Position numbers and translations under genes: made by a program
DNA from: an uncultured Armatimonadota bacterium
GTDB lineage: Bacteria; Armatimonadota; Fimbriimonadia; Fimbriimonadales; Fimbriimonadaceae
Reading direction: 5' to 3'
DNA: 64,000 bases
Assembly (NCBI GenBank): GCA_903904815.1
Contig: CAIVDU010000022.1
Location: 20,083 to 84,082, forward strand
Notes under the pieces: generated by a model
Told to the model about the DNA's origin: nothing
What the model saw: the letters and a program-made list of their open reading frames with translations, nothing else
The model's database searches: none
Shown: positions 37,344 through 45,845 of the stretch, piece after piece
How the letters are laid out: every line of letters starts with the position of its first letter
How positions within the stretch are numbered: the first letter of the stretch is position 1

Positions 37344-37634
37344 TTACTTTACAAGTTTGGAGAGCACGGTTCGAAGCTCGTCCAACAATTCGTTTTCGGT
37401 CATTTTTCGAGCCTTTTCATGCTCGGTATTACTGCCGTGGCCAACAATGCAGGTTCGAACGTGGCTCGTTGCCAGAGCAGCACCGACTTGCTCCAGAGCC
37501 GACCGAGTGGCGGTCAATTGGGTCAGAATATCGCAACAGTAATCGCCCTTTTCAAGCATTCGCCGAAGACCTCGTATCTGGCCTTCGATACGGGCAAGGC
37601 GTCGATCTATCGACTTAGAAGTCTCCTGGTCCAC
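37344..37634 (-). CDS. csoR: Copper-sensing repressor CsoR
   Basis: A 96-residue all-helical repressor. The family core RRLARIEGQIRGLRRMLE carries DNA contacts, and the Cu(I) triad fits Cys in DYCCDIL plus His and Cys in TSHVRTCI. It releases DNA when Cu(I) binds. The start is GTG at 37634, six bases after a TATGTT hexamer and without a Shine-Dalgarno. The operator ATACCCCACAGGGTAT overlaps that -10 box, so autoregulation is direct. Confidence 0.94.
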   Translation of the reverse strand: MDQETSKSIDRRLARIEGQIRGLRRMLEKGDYCCDILTQLTATRSALEQVGAALATSHVRTCIVGHGSNTEHEKARKMTENELLDELRTVLSKLVK

Positions 37635-37643
37635 TTTTCAAAC

Positions 37644-37659
37644 ATACCCCACAGGGTAT
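37644..37659. promoter_or_regulatory. CsoR operator before csoR
   Basis: ATACCCCACAGGGTAT is a perfect 6-bp dyad with 4-base centre, placed between a TCGACT -35-like box and the -10 TATGTT (37641-37646, minus strand). It matches the copZ site, which supports both. It also overlaps the 3' end of the next gene (stop at 37659). Confidence 0.8.
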
Positions 37660-38930
37660 CAGTCAGTCGATTTCTTGATCACCTTTGTGGGGGTGCTAAG
37701 GCCAAACTCCTTTCCATCAGGGGTTTTATAGATGGCCTCCAGAAAGAAGGCAGCGCTGGTTGTGTCGGCAACGGCAAACGAGATCGCATTCGGGCGATTC
37801 TCCAAGAGCGATGGCACTTCGTACTTGACCTTTCGAAAGTCGGTCTTGTTCGCCAGCGCAACATAGGGGTGAATTCGGACCGCGCCGCTTGGAGATTTGA
37901 ACCTATACGTGACGATGCGCTGACTCCCCTCGTGGCGAATCGTCAGCTTGGGACTCAGGGATGGCATGGACATTTCACCGGCGATCGATCGTGCGAAAGC
38001 GCCAATCGTCTGCGAGGCGAGGAAGCCTCCGTTCAGAGCATGTCCGGCATTGGGCACGGTGAACATCCAGTGAGCCGGCCTGAGATTGTTAAAGTACAGA
38101 TCGGCGGCATCGGCGGCCCAATACGGATCATTGGAGCCTTTCACGACTAGAATCGGCACTCGAAAATTTGCCCGGTAGGAGTAAGGGTCGACCATCGCTC
38201 CGAGCTTCTTGCCTCGACCGCCGTTAAGTTCGGACTGGAGGCCCAATTTCGTGTAAGCCTCGATCATCTCACTGTAGGCGCCCCAACTGTCGATCTGGTG
38301 AGGCATTTGGGCTGGAATATTAAGGTTGTCGTAAACCATTGGCGCGACGCCTTTGACGCGAGGGTCCCCGATGGCAGCGGTCATCCATGTTGTCCAACCC
38401 CGTTTGCTCGCGCCGGTCACGACGAAAGAAGTGATCGGATTACTCGAGTTCTTGGTGGCATCTTGGATGGTGTCCATTGCCCGAACTGCCGAGCGCGTCA
38501 TCGGAAAGAGGAGTGGCCAAGACGTATCCCCGGTGTCAAGGTAGTTCTTGAATGTGTAGGCGATGAGGTCGTCTTCCCGCAGCCCCCAAAGAGGCTGGTT
38601 GGGCTCATCGAACAACATGGCGATTGGCATGCCGGTCGAGTGAGACATCAGTGCGATATCTGAATAGTCTCCCGGTCGGGGGCCGTCTCCCGTAACGTAA
38701 AGGATCGCGACTCCCTTCTTCCCTGCCCCCTCGGGAAGGCTGTACAGGATCTGGTGCTTCCATTCCACGCCGTGCCATGTTTGGCTGGTCATCCGGATGG
38801 TTGTGGTTGCCCCCTGGGTCTTTTCCACGCTGTAGGCGTAAGACGTGTCAGGTTTCTTAAGAAACTCTAACAAATCCGATGGAGTGGAAATTAACCCGGT
38901 CAAGAGCGGAAAAATCAGAGACAACATCAT
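37659..38930 (-). CDS. PhoPQ-activated pathogenicity-related (PqaA-like) alpha/beta hydrolase
   Basis: A 423-residue exported hydrolase-fold protein. It has an N-terminal signal peptide, the family opening TWHGVEWKHQILYSLPEG, a nucleophile-elbow-like GASKRGWTTW (Ser about 175), an acid in VKGSNDPYW and a His in NAGHALNGG, making a full Ser-Asp-His set. PqaA-like proteins are known by sequence only; the substrate is unclear. Periplasmic location is likely. Its stop touches the csoR operator. Confidence 0.85.
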   Translation of the reverse strand: MMLSLIFPLLTGLISTPSDLLEFLKKPDTSYAYSVEKTQGATTTIRMTSQTWHGVEWKHQILYSLPEGAGKKGVAILYVTGDGPRPGDYSDIALMSHSTGMPIAMLFDEPNQPLWGLREDDLIAYTFKNYLDTGDTSWPLLFPMTRSAVRAMDTIQDATKNSSNPITSFVVTGASKRGWTTWMTAAIGDPRVKGVAPMVYDNLNIPAQMPHQIDSWGAYSEMIEAYTKLGLQSELNGGRGKKLGAMVDPYSYRANFRVPILVVKGSNDPYWAADAADLYFNNLRPAHWMFTVPNAGHALNGGFLASQTIGAFARSIAGEMSMPSLSPKLTIRHEGSQRIVTYRFKSPSGAVRIHPYVALANKTDFRKVKYEVPSLLENRPNAISFAVADTTSAAFFLEAIYKTPDGKEFGLSTPTKVIKKSTD

Positions 38931-39026
38931 GGTTTGAACTAGCCCGTGTGAAAAACTACCGCACTCAGCCGTTTTGACGAACGGTTTTCTGTTGCGAGTC
39001 CGTCAATCGGACGAAGGAGTACACGC

Positions 39027-39055
39027 TTGACTTTGCAGAAGCAGCGTGCGAGAAT
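39027..39055 (+). promoter_or_regulatory. Candidate promoter of CuAO-N1 protein gene
   Basis: TTGACT, 17-base spacer, GAGAAT, giving a leader of about 47 bases before the ATG at 39109. The -35 is strong, the -10 weak. Confidence 0.35.
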
Positions 39056-39108
39056 AGGGAGCCTGAAGGGGAGCGTGGACTCTCGGGGCCAGCTTGAGGA
39101 TATTGCCG

Positions 39109-40659
39109 ATGACGAAGAAAACGATGCGCAGAATGTGCGTGGCTGCTGGATTGCTTGTGGGATCAGTTACTGCCCAGGCGTTCACCTACGACGCGCAGAT
39201 CATGATCGACCGGGCTCTGAACAGCCCCACTTTGACCGTTAAATACAAAGGCGCTCACGCTGCGCTGGTGGAACTTAGAGTCAATGGCGAGAGCCTGGGC
39301 ACTCGTTCCGTAACCGCGAGCAAGGACGCCGGCGAGACCAACTTTACGCTTAATCTGACGGATCTGAAGGATGGCGAGAATGACGTCGAGGTTCGACTGT
39401 TTGACCGAACGGGCAAGCTCGTCGGTTCCGATCATTCCAACATTTCGACCGAGCAGACCCTGAACGCTCCGGTTTATCTGACGACTCCCAAGGTTGGTCA
39501 GACCGTACGCGGTTCCGTGGACATCAAGCTTGGCTTCGGCGATAGCTTGAAGGATGTCTACGTGAGCTTTTTCGTCGACAACAATTTCAAGGCGATGACC
39601 AACTTCCCTCCGTTCCAATATGCTTGGGACTCGACGGGAGAGACGAACGGTTGGCACGAGCTTGAAGCTTGGGCAATCGACGGCAATAGCACGACATTCA
39701 AGAGCCGAAAGGTGAAAGTTTTCGTAAACAATCCGGGCGGTCGCACCTACCGAGTCGGTTCGACGGACGATCAGGGCGCACCTTCGGTGAACCCTTCTCG
39801 CGTCGGACTTCAAGACACGACGGAGCGCTCGGACATTCGGTTTAGCCAGAACGAAGGTCAGGCAGCTACCCTCGGCGGTTCGACGGGAGTCGCGCCAACC
39901 CTGCACGGAGGTTCCACTTCGCGCAACATGGTTCACGCGGAGATTGTCGACACCACCACTGGTGAGAAGCCGTTGGCGCCCACCCGCGGAATTTCAACGA
40001 GTGTCCGCCAGCTCCTTCCAACGGGAAGCCGAGTGGCGGCAACGGTATCGACGCCAATTCTGAGCGGCCCAATCCACGTGAGATCCTTCACGACGATCAA
40101 GTCGTCCAGTGTTGCCGCAAGCAAGGCTCACCCGAAGAACAATGCGGATCTCGGAGAGATCGTGATCGTTCCTCACCATGACCTGCCACTTGGAGCTTAT
40201 GCCCAGAAAGTGAGCACCATCCCAACTGCTTCCGTTCTCGGAAACGTCGAGGCAGTATCGAGCTTGATTCAAATTACCCGCGGACAGCGAATCCCGAACC
40301 TGGGTTCGTTCGCCGTGGTGTTGAACTCGCAGTTCGTGAATTTCGATGTACCGACCCGGGTTGACGATGGCGTGCCAATGGCTCCTTTCCGACACTTGAT
40401 TGAGAAGTCTGGTGGATCTGTCGATTGGCAGAATTCCACGAAGACGGTCAATGCCCAAGCAGACGGTCACAGCATCCTGCTCCAAATTGGAGACAAGAAT
40501 GCTCGGATCAACAATTCGATCGTCCCGCTCGACTTGGCTCCTTACATCGATCGCGGACGTACGATTGTCCCGATTAGCTTCATGCGAAGCGCTCTCAACG
40601 TCAACGTCGAATATGACAAGACCACCGGCCACGTTCTCATCACCAGCAACAAAAAGTGA
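39109..40659 (+). CDS. Secreted Ig-like protein with C-terminal copper-amine-oxidase N-domain (CuAO-N1)
   Basis: A 516-residue secreted protein. The signal peptide (about 1-25) is followed by a beta-rich segment with Ig-like features (GGENDVEVRLFDRTGKLVG-type strands and NGWHELEAWAIDGN), a Ser/Thr-rich linker (about 215-390), and a C-terminal CuAO-N1 stalk domain with WQNSTKTVNAQADG, DLAPYIDRGRTIVPISFM and VEYDKTTGHVLI. In Firmicutes and Armatimonadota this domain is a surface or wall-associated module, not an oxidase. GAGGA eight bases before the ATG at 39109 selects that start over an upstream TTG. Confidence 0.85.
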   Translation: MTKKTMRRMCVAAGLLVGSVTAQAFTYDAQIMIDRALNSPTLTVKYKGAHAALVELRVNGESLGTRSVTASKDAGETNFTLNLTDLKDGENDVEVRLFDRTGKLVGSDHSNISTEQTLNAPVYLTTPKVGQTVRGSVDIKLGFGDSLKDVYVSFFVDNNFKAMTNFPPFQYAWDSTGETNGWHELEAWAIDGNSTTFKSRKVKVFVNNPGGRTYRVGSTDDQGAPSVNPSRVGLQDTTERSDIRFSQNEGQAATLGGSTGVAPTLHGGSTSRNMVHAEIVDTTTGEKPLAPTRGISTSVRQLLPTGSRVAATVSTPILSGPIHVRSFTTIKSSSVAASKAHPKNNADLGEIVIVPHHDLPLGAYAQKVSTIPTASVLGNVEAVSSLIQITRGQRIPNLGSFAVVLNSQFVNFDVPTRVDDGVPMAPFRHLIEKSGGSVDWQNSTKTVNAQADGHSILLQIGDKNARINNSIVPLDLAPYIDRGRTIVPISFMRSALNVNVEYDKTTGHVLITSNKK

Positions 40660-40677
40660 TCTGATCCAGCCTCTCGA

Positions 40678-40708
40678 AGCGGAGTGCCTTAGGGCGCTCC
40701 GCTTTTTT
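40678..40708 (+). terminator. Rho-independent terminator after CuAO-N1 gene
   Basis: An 11-bp stem (AGCGGAGTGCC pairing with GGCGCTCCGCT, one G-T wobble), 4-base loop and TTTTTT. Confidence 0.9.
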
Positions 40709-40825
40709 GCTTGTAAGCGGCCAAAACCCGCAATTTCTGAGCGCTGAAGGGGAAGGAAAGCCCCGCAGATCGCCGATATTGAATCTATTGAGCAGTGTTG
40801 TCGCCGCTCAGAAACCGAGGGGAAT

Positions 40826-41200
40826 GTGGACGGAACGCCGAAATTCGATACCGATAAGAGACGCTATATTCGCTACGAGCTGTTGGACTATGCCCAGCTC
40901 GAGCCAATTGGATCAGGCCCTACTCTGAACACCATTATTGTGGACATCGGATTGGGCGGTCTTCAGCTTCGATCACGCGAGTCCGTTGTCGTGGGTACCA
41001 AGTGCCACATTACGGTGGGCCGAATGGAGGGCACACTCCTGACCTTCCGAGCTGAGATTCGCCACTGCGCTCAGGTCGAAGGCGCCGACCTGTTTGGGTT
41101 GGGTGTTCGATTCCTTCCGGAGTCTCACGACGAGCGGATGGGCATTGCAGAATTCGTCCACGCAGTCTTTCAGCGACAGTGCGACCTTCTGGCCAACTAA
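40826..41200 (+). CDS. PilZ domain protein
   Basis: A 124-residue single-domain c-di-GMP receptor candidate. The RxxxR-type motif (KRRYIRYE, about 11-18) and DIGLGGLQL (the DxSxxG-type strand with Gly for Ser) fit the PilZ ligand-binding surface. The GTG start at 40826 has GAGGGGA upstream. It likely controls motility, pili or polysaccharide in response to c-di-GMP, for which the HD-GYP protein at 4004 is a possible hydrolase. Its 3' end overlaps the convergent DapA-like gene by 4 bases. Confidence 0.82.
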   Translation: MDGTPKFDTDKRRYIRYELLDYAQLEPIGSGPTLNTIIVDIGLGGLQLRSRESVVVGTKCHITVGRMEGTLLTFRAEIRHCAQVEGADLFGLGVRFLPESHDERMGIAEFVHAVFQRQCDLLAN

Positions 41201-42081
41201 TCGGCCGGAAGGAACTTCCCTAGCAGTTCCCAGAGTGCTTCCCCATCCGACTCAGGCAGAGTGAAAAGCGGCAAACGCCCAGCCGCACTCTCGATCACTC
41301 CCTGCTTCTGGAGTAGCCACTTGTTGGCAACTGGCTGTGGCGAGGCCTTCAGGGCCTCCAGAGCCGGTTTGATGTAGGCAAATTTCGTTTCCGCGGAGGT
41401 CCTTGCCTCCTCCCATTCTGAGACAATGGGCGCGAGCCAGCCCGCAAGGATATTTGCGGCTCCGCTGATCGTTCCCGACCATCCGGCCGCGAGCGCATCC
41501 AAGAGCAGCCTTTCATCGCCTACATAGCGATATTTGCCAGCAGCTGCTTGTGAAAAACTGACAAGGTTTTCGGCGTTTCCGCTCGAGTCCTTGATGCCGG
41601 CGATTCCGTCATGCTGGCAAAGACGATGAACAAGGTCGGGACTGAAAGTAAATCCAGTCCGCTGAGGAATGTTGTATAAGAGAACGGGGAGCGTGGTCTC
41701 CCGAAGCAACTGCTCAAACCAGCAAGCAATTCCGTCCTCTGACGCTTCTCGAAAATAGGTCGGGGGCATCACGAGCGCAGCCGACGCACCGGCCTTTCTT
41801 GCCGATTCGCACGACCAAGCAGCCTCGTTAAGACTCGAAGTGGCGACGCCGAGGACGACCGGGAGCCCCTGGGCGAGCGGCGCCGCAACCTTGATGAGGT
41901 CTCGCTTCTCGATGGCGCTTAATGAGGGCCCCTCTCCATTAGTGCCGGCAAGGACGATTCCCGCACAACCTTGGGCTCTAAACCAAGAGATAAGGTGGGC
42001 GACCCCCACGTGATCGACGACGCCTGAGTCGAGAAACGGTGTCACAGAAGCCGGTAGGACTCCAGTTGGAAGCATATTCAT
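41197..42081 (-). CDS. Dihydrodipicolinate synthase (DapA)/N-acetylneuraminate lyase family aldolase
   Basis: A 294-residue TIM-barrel class I aldolase. The Schiff-base Lys is in GIAGIKDSSGN (about 163), the proton-relay Tyr in VLLYNIPQRTG (about 134), and the phosphate/carboxylate loop is GTNGEGPSL. DHDPS proper usually has TGE and a C-terminal Arg loop; the NGEGPSL version and the FAH neighbour favour a keto-acid aldolase in sugar or amino-acid breakdown over lysine synthesis. It is coupled to the FAH-like gene by ATGA. Substrate unassigned. Confidence 0.85.
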   Translation of the reverse strand: MNMLPTGVLPASVTPFLDSGVVDHVGVAHLISWFRAQGCAGIVLAGTNGEGPSLSAIEKRDLIKVAAPLAQGLPVVLGVATSSLNEAAWSCESARKAGASAALVMPPTYFREASEDGIACWFEQLLRETTLPVLLYNIPQRTGFTFSPDLVHRLCQHDGIAGIKDSSGNAENLVSFSQAAAGKYRYVGDERLLLDALAAGWSGTISGAANILAGWLAPIVSEWEEARTSAETKFAYIKPALEALKASPQPVANKWLLQKQGVIESAAGRLPLFTLPESDGEALWELLGKFLPAD

Positions 42082-43301
42082 GCTCGCACCTGTCCTCGTA
42101 GCTCCCCAAACCCAATTCGGTAGCCGATGCCTTGGGCGTAGCCTGTAAAGATCACCTCATCACCGTCCTCCAGGAAAGTTCTCTTCTCGCCAGTCTCTGA
42201 GAGCACGACGGGTCTGGAGCCTCTCCAGGACGCTTCAAGTAGCGACCCAAAGGATCCCGGGTCTGGCCCACTGATGGTGCCGCTCCCATAGAGTTCGCCT
42301 GGCTCAACACGCGTGCCGTTCGAAGTCTGATGCGCCAGTTGCTGAGCAAAGCTCCAGTACAGGAATTTGACGTTGGATCGGGCAATGGTTTCGGGCTGAG
42401 ACATCCGCGGAGTTTTGAGGGCGACCTCTAGTTCAATATCGAAGTTGCTCGGACGACGCCCGGCGAGGTGAGGAAGTGGCGGGGGCTCTTGGACCCCCGC
42501 CACTCGAAAAGGCTCCAGTGCATCCAGCGAAACCACCCAAGGACTCGCGGAAGTAGCGAAACTCTTGGCGAGAAAGGGTCCTAGCGGCTGGTATTCCCAT
42601 CTTTGGAAATCTCGAGCCGACCAGTCGTTCACGAGTACAAGCCCTTGCATGTGGGATTCCGCATCGTTGACGGAAATCGGTTTCCCCGCCCCGTTGCCCT
42701 CGGCGAGGAAGAAGCCGACCTCCAGTTCATAGTCAAGTTCTTGGGTCGGGCCAAACACCGGAACATCAGAATCAGCGCGTTTGAACTGACCGGATGGGCG
42801 GTTGATTTGAGAACCTGAGACGACCACTGTCGAAGCCCGGCCGTTGTAGCCGACCGGCAGGTACCGGTAGTTTGGAAGGAGAGGCGGCATATCGGGTCGG
42901 AACATTCGCCCTACGTTGCTCGCATGGTGGATCCCGCTGTAAAAGTCGACGAAGGCAGGTATCCGACATGGAAGTTGCATTTCCACCCGGTCTACCGAGC
43001 AGACGAAGGTGCTGAGATCAGGCAATCTGTTGAGTTCGGAGTTCTCGGTATCCAGCAGTTCAGAAAGGCGGTGTCGAAGTTCTCGCGCCTCCTGCCGGTT
43101 CACGCTGGTCAAGTCAACGAGCGGACGCACGAACGCTTCTCCCAACAACCCGAGTTCTCTGAGCGACTCGCAATCGAGAACCTGGTCACCGATGCGAGTG
43201 ACCAATCTTGGCGACCCTGCATCGATTCTTCCGACGCCGAGAGGCAGGTTCTGAATCGGAAAGTGAGACTCGGGTGAGACCTCGACCCAACTCCGTTGCA
43301 T
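42078..43301 (-). CDS. Fumarylacetoacetate hydrolase (fumarylacetoacetase) family protein
   Basis: A 407-residue FAH-type hydrolase, the length of full fumarylacetoacetases with both domains. The catalytic His and metal acids are visible: FVDFYSGIHHASNVG, then DYELEVGFFLAEGN, LVNDWSARDFQRWEYQPLGP and LLEASWRGSRPV near the end. It cleaves fumarylacetoacetate to fumarate and acetoacetate in tyrosine breakdown. It follows an uncharacterised gene by five bases and is coupled to the DapA-like aldolase. No hydroxyphenylpyruvate or homogentisate dioxygenase is in the window. Confidence 0.9.
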   Translation of the reverse strand: MQRSWVEVSPESHFPIQNLPLGVGRIDAGSPRLVTRIGDQVLDCESLRELGLLGEAFVRPLVDLTSVNRQEARELRHRLSELLDTENSELNRLPDLSTFVCSVDRVEMQLPCRIPAFVDFYSGIHHASNVGRMFRPDMPPLLPNYRYLPVGYNGRASTVVVSGSQINRPSGQFKRADSDVPVFGPTQELDYELEVGFFLAEGNGAGKPISVNDAESHMQGLVLVNDWSARDFQRWEYQPLGPFLAKSFATSASPWVVSLDALEPFRVAGVQEPPPLPHLAGRRPSNFDIELEVALKTPRMSQPETIARSNVKFLYWSFAQQLAHQTSNGTRVEPGELYGSGTISGPDPGSFGSLLEASWRGSRPVVLSETGEKRTFLEDGDEVIFTGYAQGIGYRIGFGELRGQVRA

Positions 43302-43306
43302 CGAGC

Positions 43307-44191
43307 TTAATCTTCTCCCGCAGTCGGCAATCCTAGCGTCGAAAGTTCTTCCAGAGGAAACTCCACCGAACTACACTGCGCATCAAGGATGATCTCTCTT
43401 GCCTGGTCGATGGCAGTGAGGTCGGCTTCCCATCCGCGATAGGCAATTTTGTCGGCATCGAATCGCCAGTGCGTCCACTCGGAGTCGATCAGGGCTGCCT
43501 CGATCTCGCGCTTTGACAGATCCTCCGCCATTCCGATGGCAACGGCGCCGAACAGGTTGATCAGGCCAATTTCCGAACTGTTCGTAATGATGCTTCCCTT
43601 GCCCTGGACGATTTTGAACGGTAGTTCTAGGGCCAACGACTCATGGACCAACTTCGCCACTGCGAAACTATCTGGTCTCTTCGCGCCGGATAAATCCAGT
43701 TTCACCATCGCCCAGTCGCTTTCCGCGATGGCAACCAGCAAGCTTTCCCATGCTCCTCGCAGCGGTGCTTCGATAAACACGTCAACTTCTGAGAATCCCT
43801 TGAGGTCTCGAAGAATCGCCATGTCGGGCACGGAGGAAGGTGGGCAAATTTCAAAGGCAGCGACTTCGACGAGGTCCGGCGTCGCCGAGTCGAACTCGTT
43901 CATTGCTTCCGCGCAGTAAGCAAGTTCGTCTTCCCATTCGGCGGCGGTAGAGGTCGTTCGCCCCAGCACGGCCACCGGAAATGGAACTTGAAGCGAGATG
44001 TCGGCCAAGTTCTCCGACAATTCATGAAGCATTTTAGCGGGACACACAAAACGGGACAGCACCCAGCCCTCAAACCCAGACTGGTACCGAAGGTAGCGAT
44101 CCACCGTCTCTTCAACTGTGTATTCTTGCAGGCCGGTTAGTCCTGAGTAGTCGATGCATTCGCCTAACAGACGCCCTATTGACGGAACCAT
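43307..44191 (-). CDS. Uncharacterised IDYxGL-motif protein upstream of fah
   Basis: About 294 residues from the ATG at 44191; an in-frame GTG at 44338 would add 49 residues crowding the divergent promoter. It opens LLGECIDYSGL, which resembles a set of uncharacterised bacterial proteins I recall with an IDYAGLFPPA-type motif, followed by EETVDRYLRYQSGFEGWVLSRFVCPA. Alternating strand/helix segments suggest a barrel. No catalytic residues can be assigned. It is the first gene of the unknown-FAH-DapA operon, so a role linked to aromatic or keto-acid breakdown is inferred. Confidence 0.7.
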   Translation of the reverse strand: MVPSIGRLLGECIDYSGLTGLQEYTVEETVDRYLRYQSGFEGWVLSRFVCPAKMLHELSENLADISLQVPFPVAVLGRTTSTAAEWEDELAYCAEAMNEFDSATPDLVEVAAFEICPPSSVPDMAILRDLKGFSEVDVFIEAPLRGAWESLLVAIAESDWAMVKLDLSGAKRPDSFAVAKLVHESLALELPFKIVQGKGSIITNSSEIGLINLFGAVAIGMAEDLSKREIEAALIDSEWTHWRFDADKIAYRGWEADLTAIDQAREIILDAQCSSVEFPLEELSTLGLPTAGED

Positions 44192-44368
44192 ATCCCAGTC
44201 TAGCCCTGATACTCGCAGTTTTTCGTAACAGGTAGATCTTTCAGGATCTGGAAACAATCTGTAGAATGTAGGGAATACGTGCGGCCTTGGTCTACCTGGC
44301 AGCGCGGGTATGATGTTGGTTCTAGCGCAGGAAGCCACAGTGTCGTGCGAGGCGAAAATAATTACACC

Positions 44369-44944
44369 ATGTCCAAGTTGAGGGTTTTAATTGCGGACGA
44401 CGATCCGATTATCCGGCTGGACCTCAAACAGATGCTTGAGAATCTGGGTTATGAGGTTGTAGCTGAAGCTGGCGACGGTCAACAGGCTGTTGACTTGGCG
44501 CGCGACACCAAGCCAGAAATTTGTATTCTCGACGTCAAGATGCCGGTTATGGATGGTATCGAGGCGACTGGAATTATCACCGAAGAGAATATCGCTCCGA
44601 CGATTCTTCTTACGGCCTATTCAGACAAGGAGCTTGTCGACCGTGCCAAGAGCGCGGGAGTGTTCGCTTACCTCGTAAAGCCGTTCAAGCCGAGCGACCT
44701 TCCCCCTTCCATTGAAGTAGCCAGAAGCCGGTTCGAGCAGAACGTTCAACTCAACAAGGAAGTAAGCAACCTTAGCGAGAAGTTGGAAGCTCGGAAGCTC
44801 GTTGATCGAGCTAAGGGAATCCTCATGGACGAGCACAAGCTGAGCGAGTCCGAGGCCTATCGTCGCATTCAGGTTCAGTCGATGAATCTTCGAAAGACGA
44901 TGCGAGAAGTTGCGGAAGCAATTATTCTTGCGAAGTCGATCTAA
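44369..44944 (+). CDS. Response regulator with ANTAR RNA-binding domain
   Basis: A 191-residue regulator. The receiver domain (1-120) has the acidic pair at 11-12, phospho-Asp55 in CILDVKMP, Thr in LLTAYSD and Lys in YLVKPF. A linker coiled coil is followed by an ANTAR domain (about 130-190: LVDRAKGILMDEH then the RIQVQSMNLRKTM helix), which binds paired RNA hexaloops to block terminators. It resembles PdtaR/AmiR-type antiterminators. No kinase is adjacent; the orphan GAF kinase at 5947 is a possible partner. A terminator follows at once. Confidence 0.93.
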   Translation: MSKLRVLIADDDPIIRLDLKQMLENLGYEVVAEAGDGQQAVDLARDTKPEICILDVKMPVMDGIEATGIITEENIAPTILLTAYSDKELVDRAKSAGVFAYLVKPFKPSDLPPSIEVARSRFEQNVQLNKEVSNLSEKLEARKLVDRAKGILMDEHKLSESEAYRRIQVQSMNLRKTMREVAEAIILAKSI

Positions 44945-44967
44945 TCCGATCCGGGTAAAGACGCCCA

Positions 44968-45004
44968 AGGCATGACCTTGCCTCTAAGCAAGGTCAGGCC
45001 TTTT
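44968..45004 (+). terminator. Rho-independent terminator after ANTAR gene
   Basis: A 9-bp stem TGACCTTGC/GCAAGGTCA extended by GGC/GCC, then TTTT. It may also end the minus-strand lipoprotein transcript. Confidence 0.8.
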
Positions 45005-45021
45005 GAGTTTTTGATATAGGC

Positions 45022-45231
45022 CTATGTTGTGGAGTCGGCCGGTGAGTTCACCCTCTGGCGCACGTCTACGGTGAAACCACTGCCGGTTTCGGTGTATCCA
45101 GCGGTTGAGTAGAGTGCCGTCGCACCTGCTGTTGACGTCACCAATCCCGCGGTCCCTCCTCCACAACCTATCAGGAGAATAATGAGAAGAAGTGCGAACA
45201 AAGACAGGATCGTAGTGGACTTTTTGCGCAT
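45022..45231 (-). CDS. Small lipoprotein
   Basis: 69 residues. A basic start, a hydrophobic helix and the lipobox LIGC (Cys23) are followed by a Gly/Ala/Thr-rich mature peptide of about 45 residues. GGAG precedes the ATG. No family recognised. Likely a small lipid-anchored protein of the inner or outer membrane. Confidence 0.65.
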   Translation of the reverse strand: MRKKSTTILSLFALLLIILLIGCGGGTAGLVTSTAGATALYSTAGYTETGSGFTVDVRQRVNSPADSTT

Positions 45232-45332
45232 TGGACTCCGTGAACCAATTCTACAGACCCTGGTCTGAAGATGTCATGAGGATTCGACGACTGGCGCCCC
45301 ACGAAGTTCGGTGGTAATGCGGAGACGTTGGA

Positions 45333-45338
45333 TAAGAT
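45333..45338 (+). promoter_or_regulatory. -10-like hexamer of HIT gene, possible leaderless start
   Basis: TAAGAT nine bases before the ATG at 45348 and no Shine-Dalgarno, the same spacing as for the LON and galM genes. Confidence 0.35.
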
Positions 45339-45347
45339 AGAGTCGCA

Positions 45348-45845
45348 ATGCCAGAGATCCTTTGGGCGCCATGGCGTCTGACTTACATTGAGCGCCCAGT
45401 TTCCGCTGGGCCAAGTTCGGGCGACATCTTCGTCGATCTCCCTGCTCAGGACTCTGATCGCGAAAACCTGATCCTGTATCGCGGCGTGGTCGCGTTCGTC
45501 ATCATGAACGCCTACCCTTACACGAACGGCCACCTTTTAGTGTCCCCGTACCGGCAGGTGGCAGACATCGCGGCGATGACGGATGAGGAGTTGCTTGAGG
45601 TCAATCAGCTACTCGCTCATTGCGTTCGGTGGATTCGCAAGGCTTATAACCCGGACGGCTTCAACATCGGAGTCAACCTCGGCCAAGCAGCGGGAGCAGG
45701 TATCCCCCAACACATCCATTGGCATGTGCTCCCACGTTGGAACGGCGATACGAATTTCATGACCACCATCGGTGACATTCGCGTCATCCCCCAAAGCCTG
45801 CCAGATTCGTACGATCGGCTACTGGCGGTGATCAAGGAACAATGA
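45348..45845 (+). CDS. HIT family (histidine triad) nucleotide hydrolase/phosphorylase
   Basis: A 165-residue HIT protein. The triad QHIHWHVLPRW is intact, and the N-terminal MPEILWAPWRLTYIE is typical of the Ap4A phosphorylase-like branch found in bacteria. It cleaves or phosphorolyses nucleoside diphospho-derivatives such as Ap4A. It is coupled to the uracil-DNA glycosylase gene by ATGA. Confidence 0.93.
   Translation: MPEILWAPWRLTYIERPVSAGPSSGDIFVDLPAQDSDRENLILYRGVVAFVIMNAYPYTNGHLLVSPYRQVADIAAMTDEELLEVNQLLAHCVRWIRKAYNPDGFNIGVNLGQAAGAGIPQHIHWHVLPRWNGDTNFMTTIGDIRVIPQSLPDSYDRLLAVIKEQ

Noticed and set aside
41197..42081. Genuine lysine-pathway DapA
   Set aside because: The active-site loop and the FAH operon context point to another keto-acid aldolase; kept as family only.
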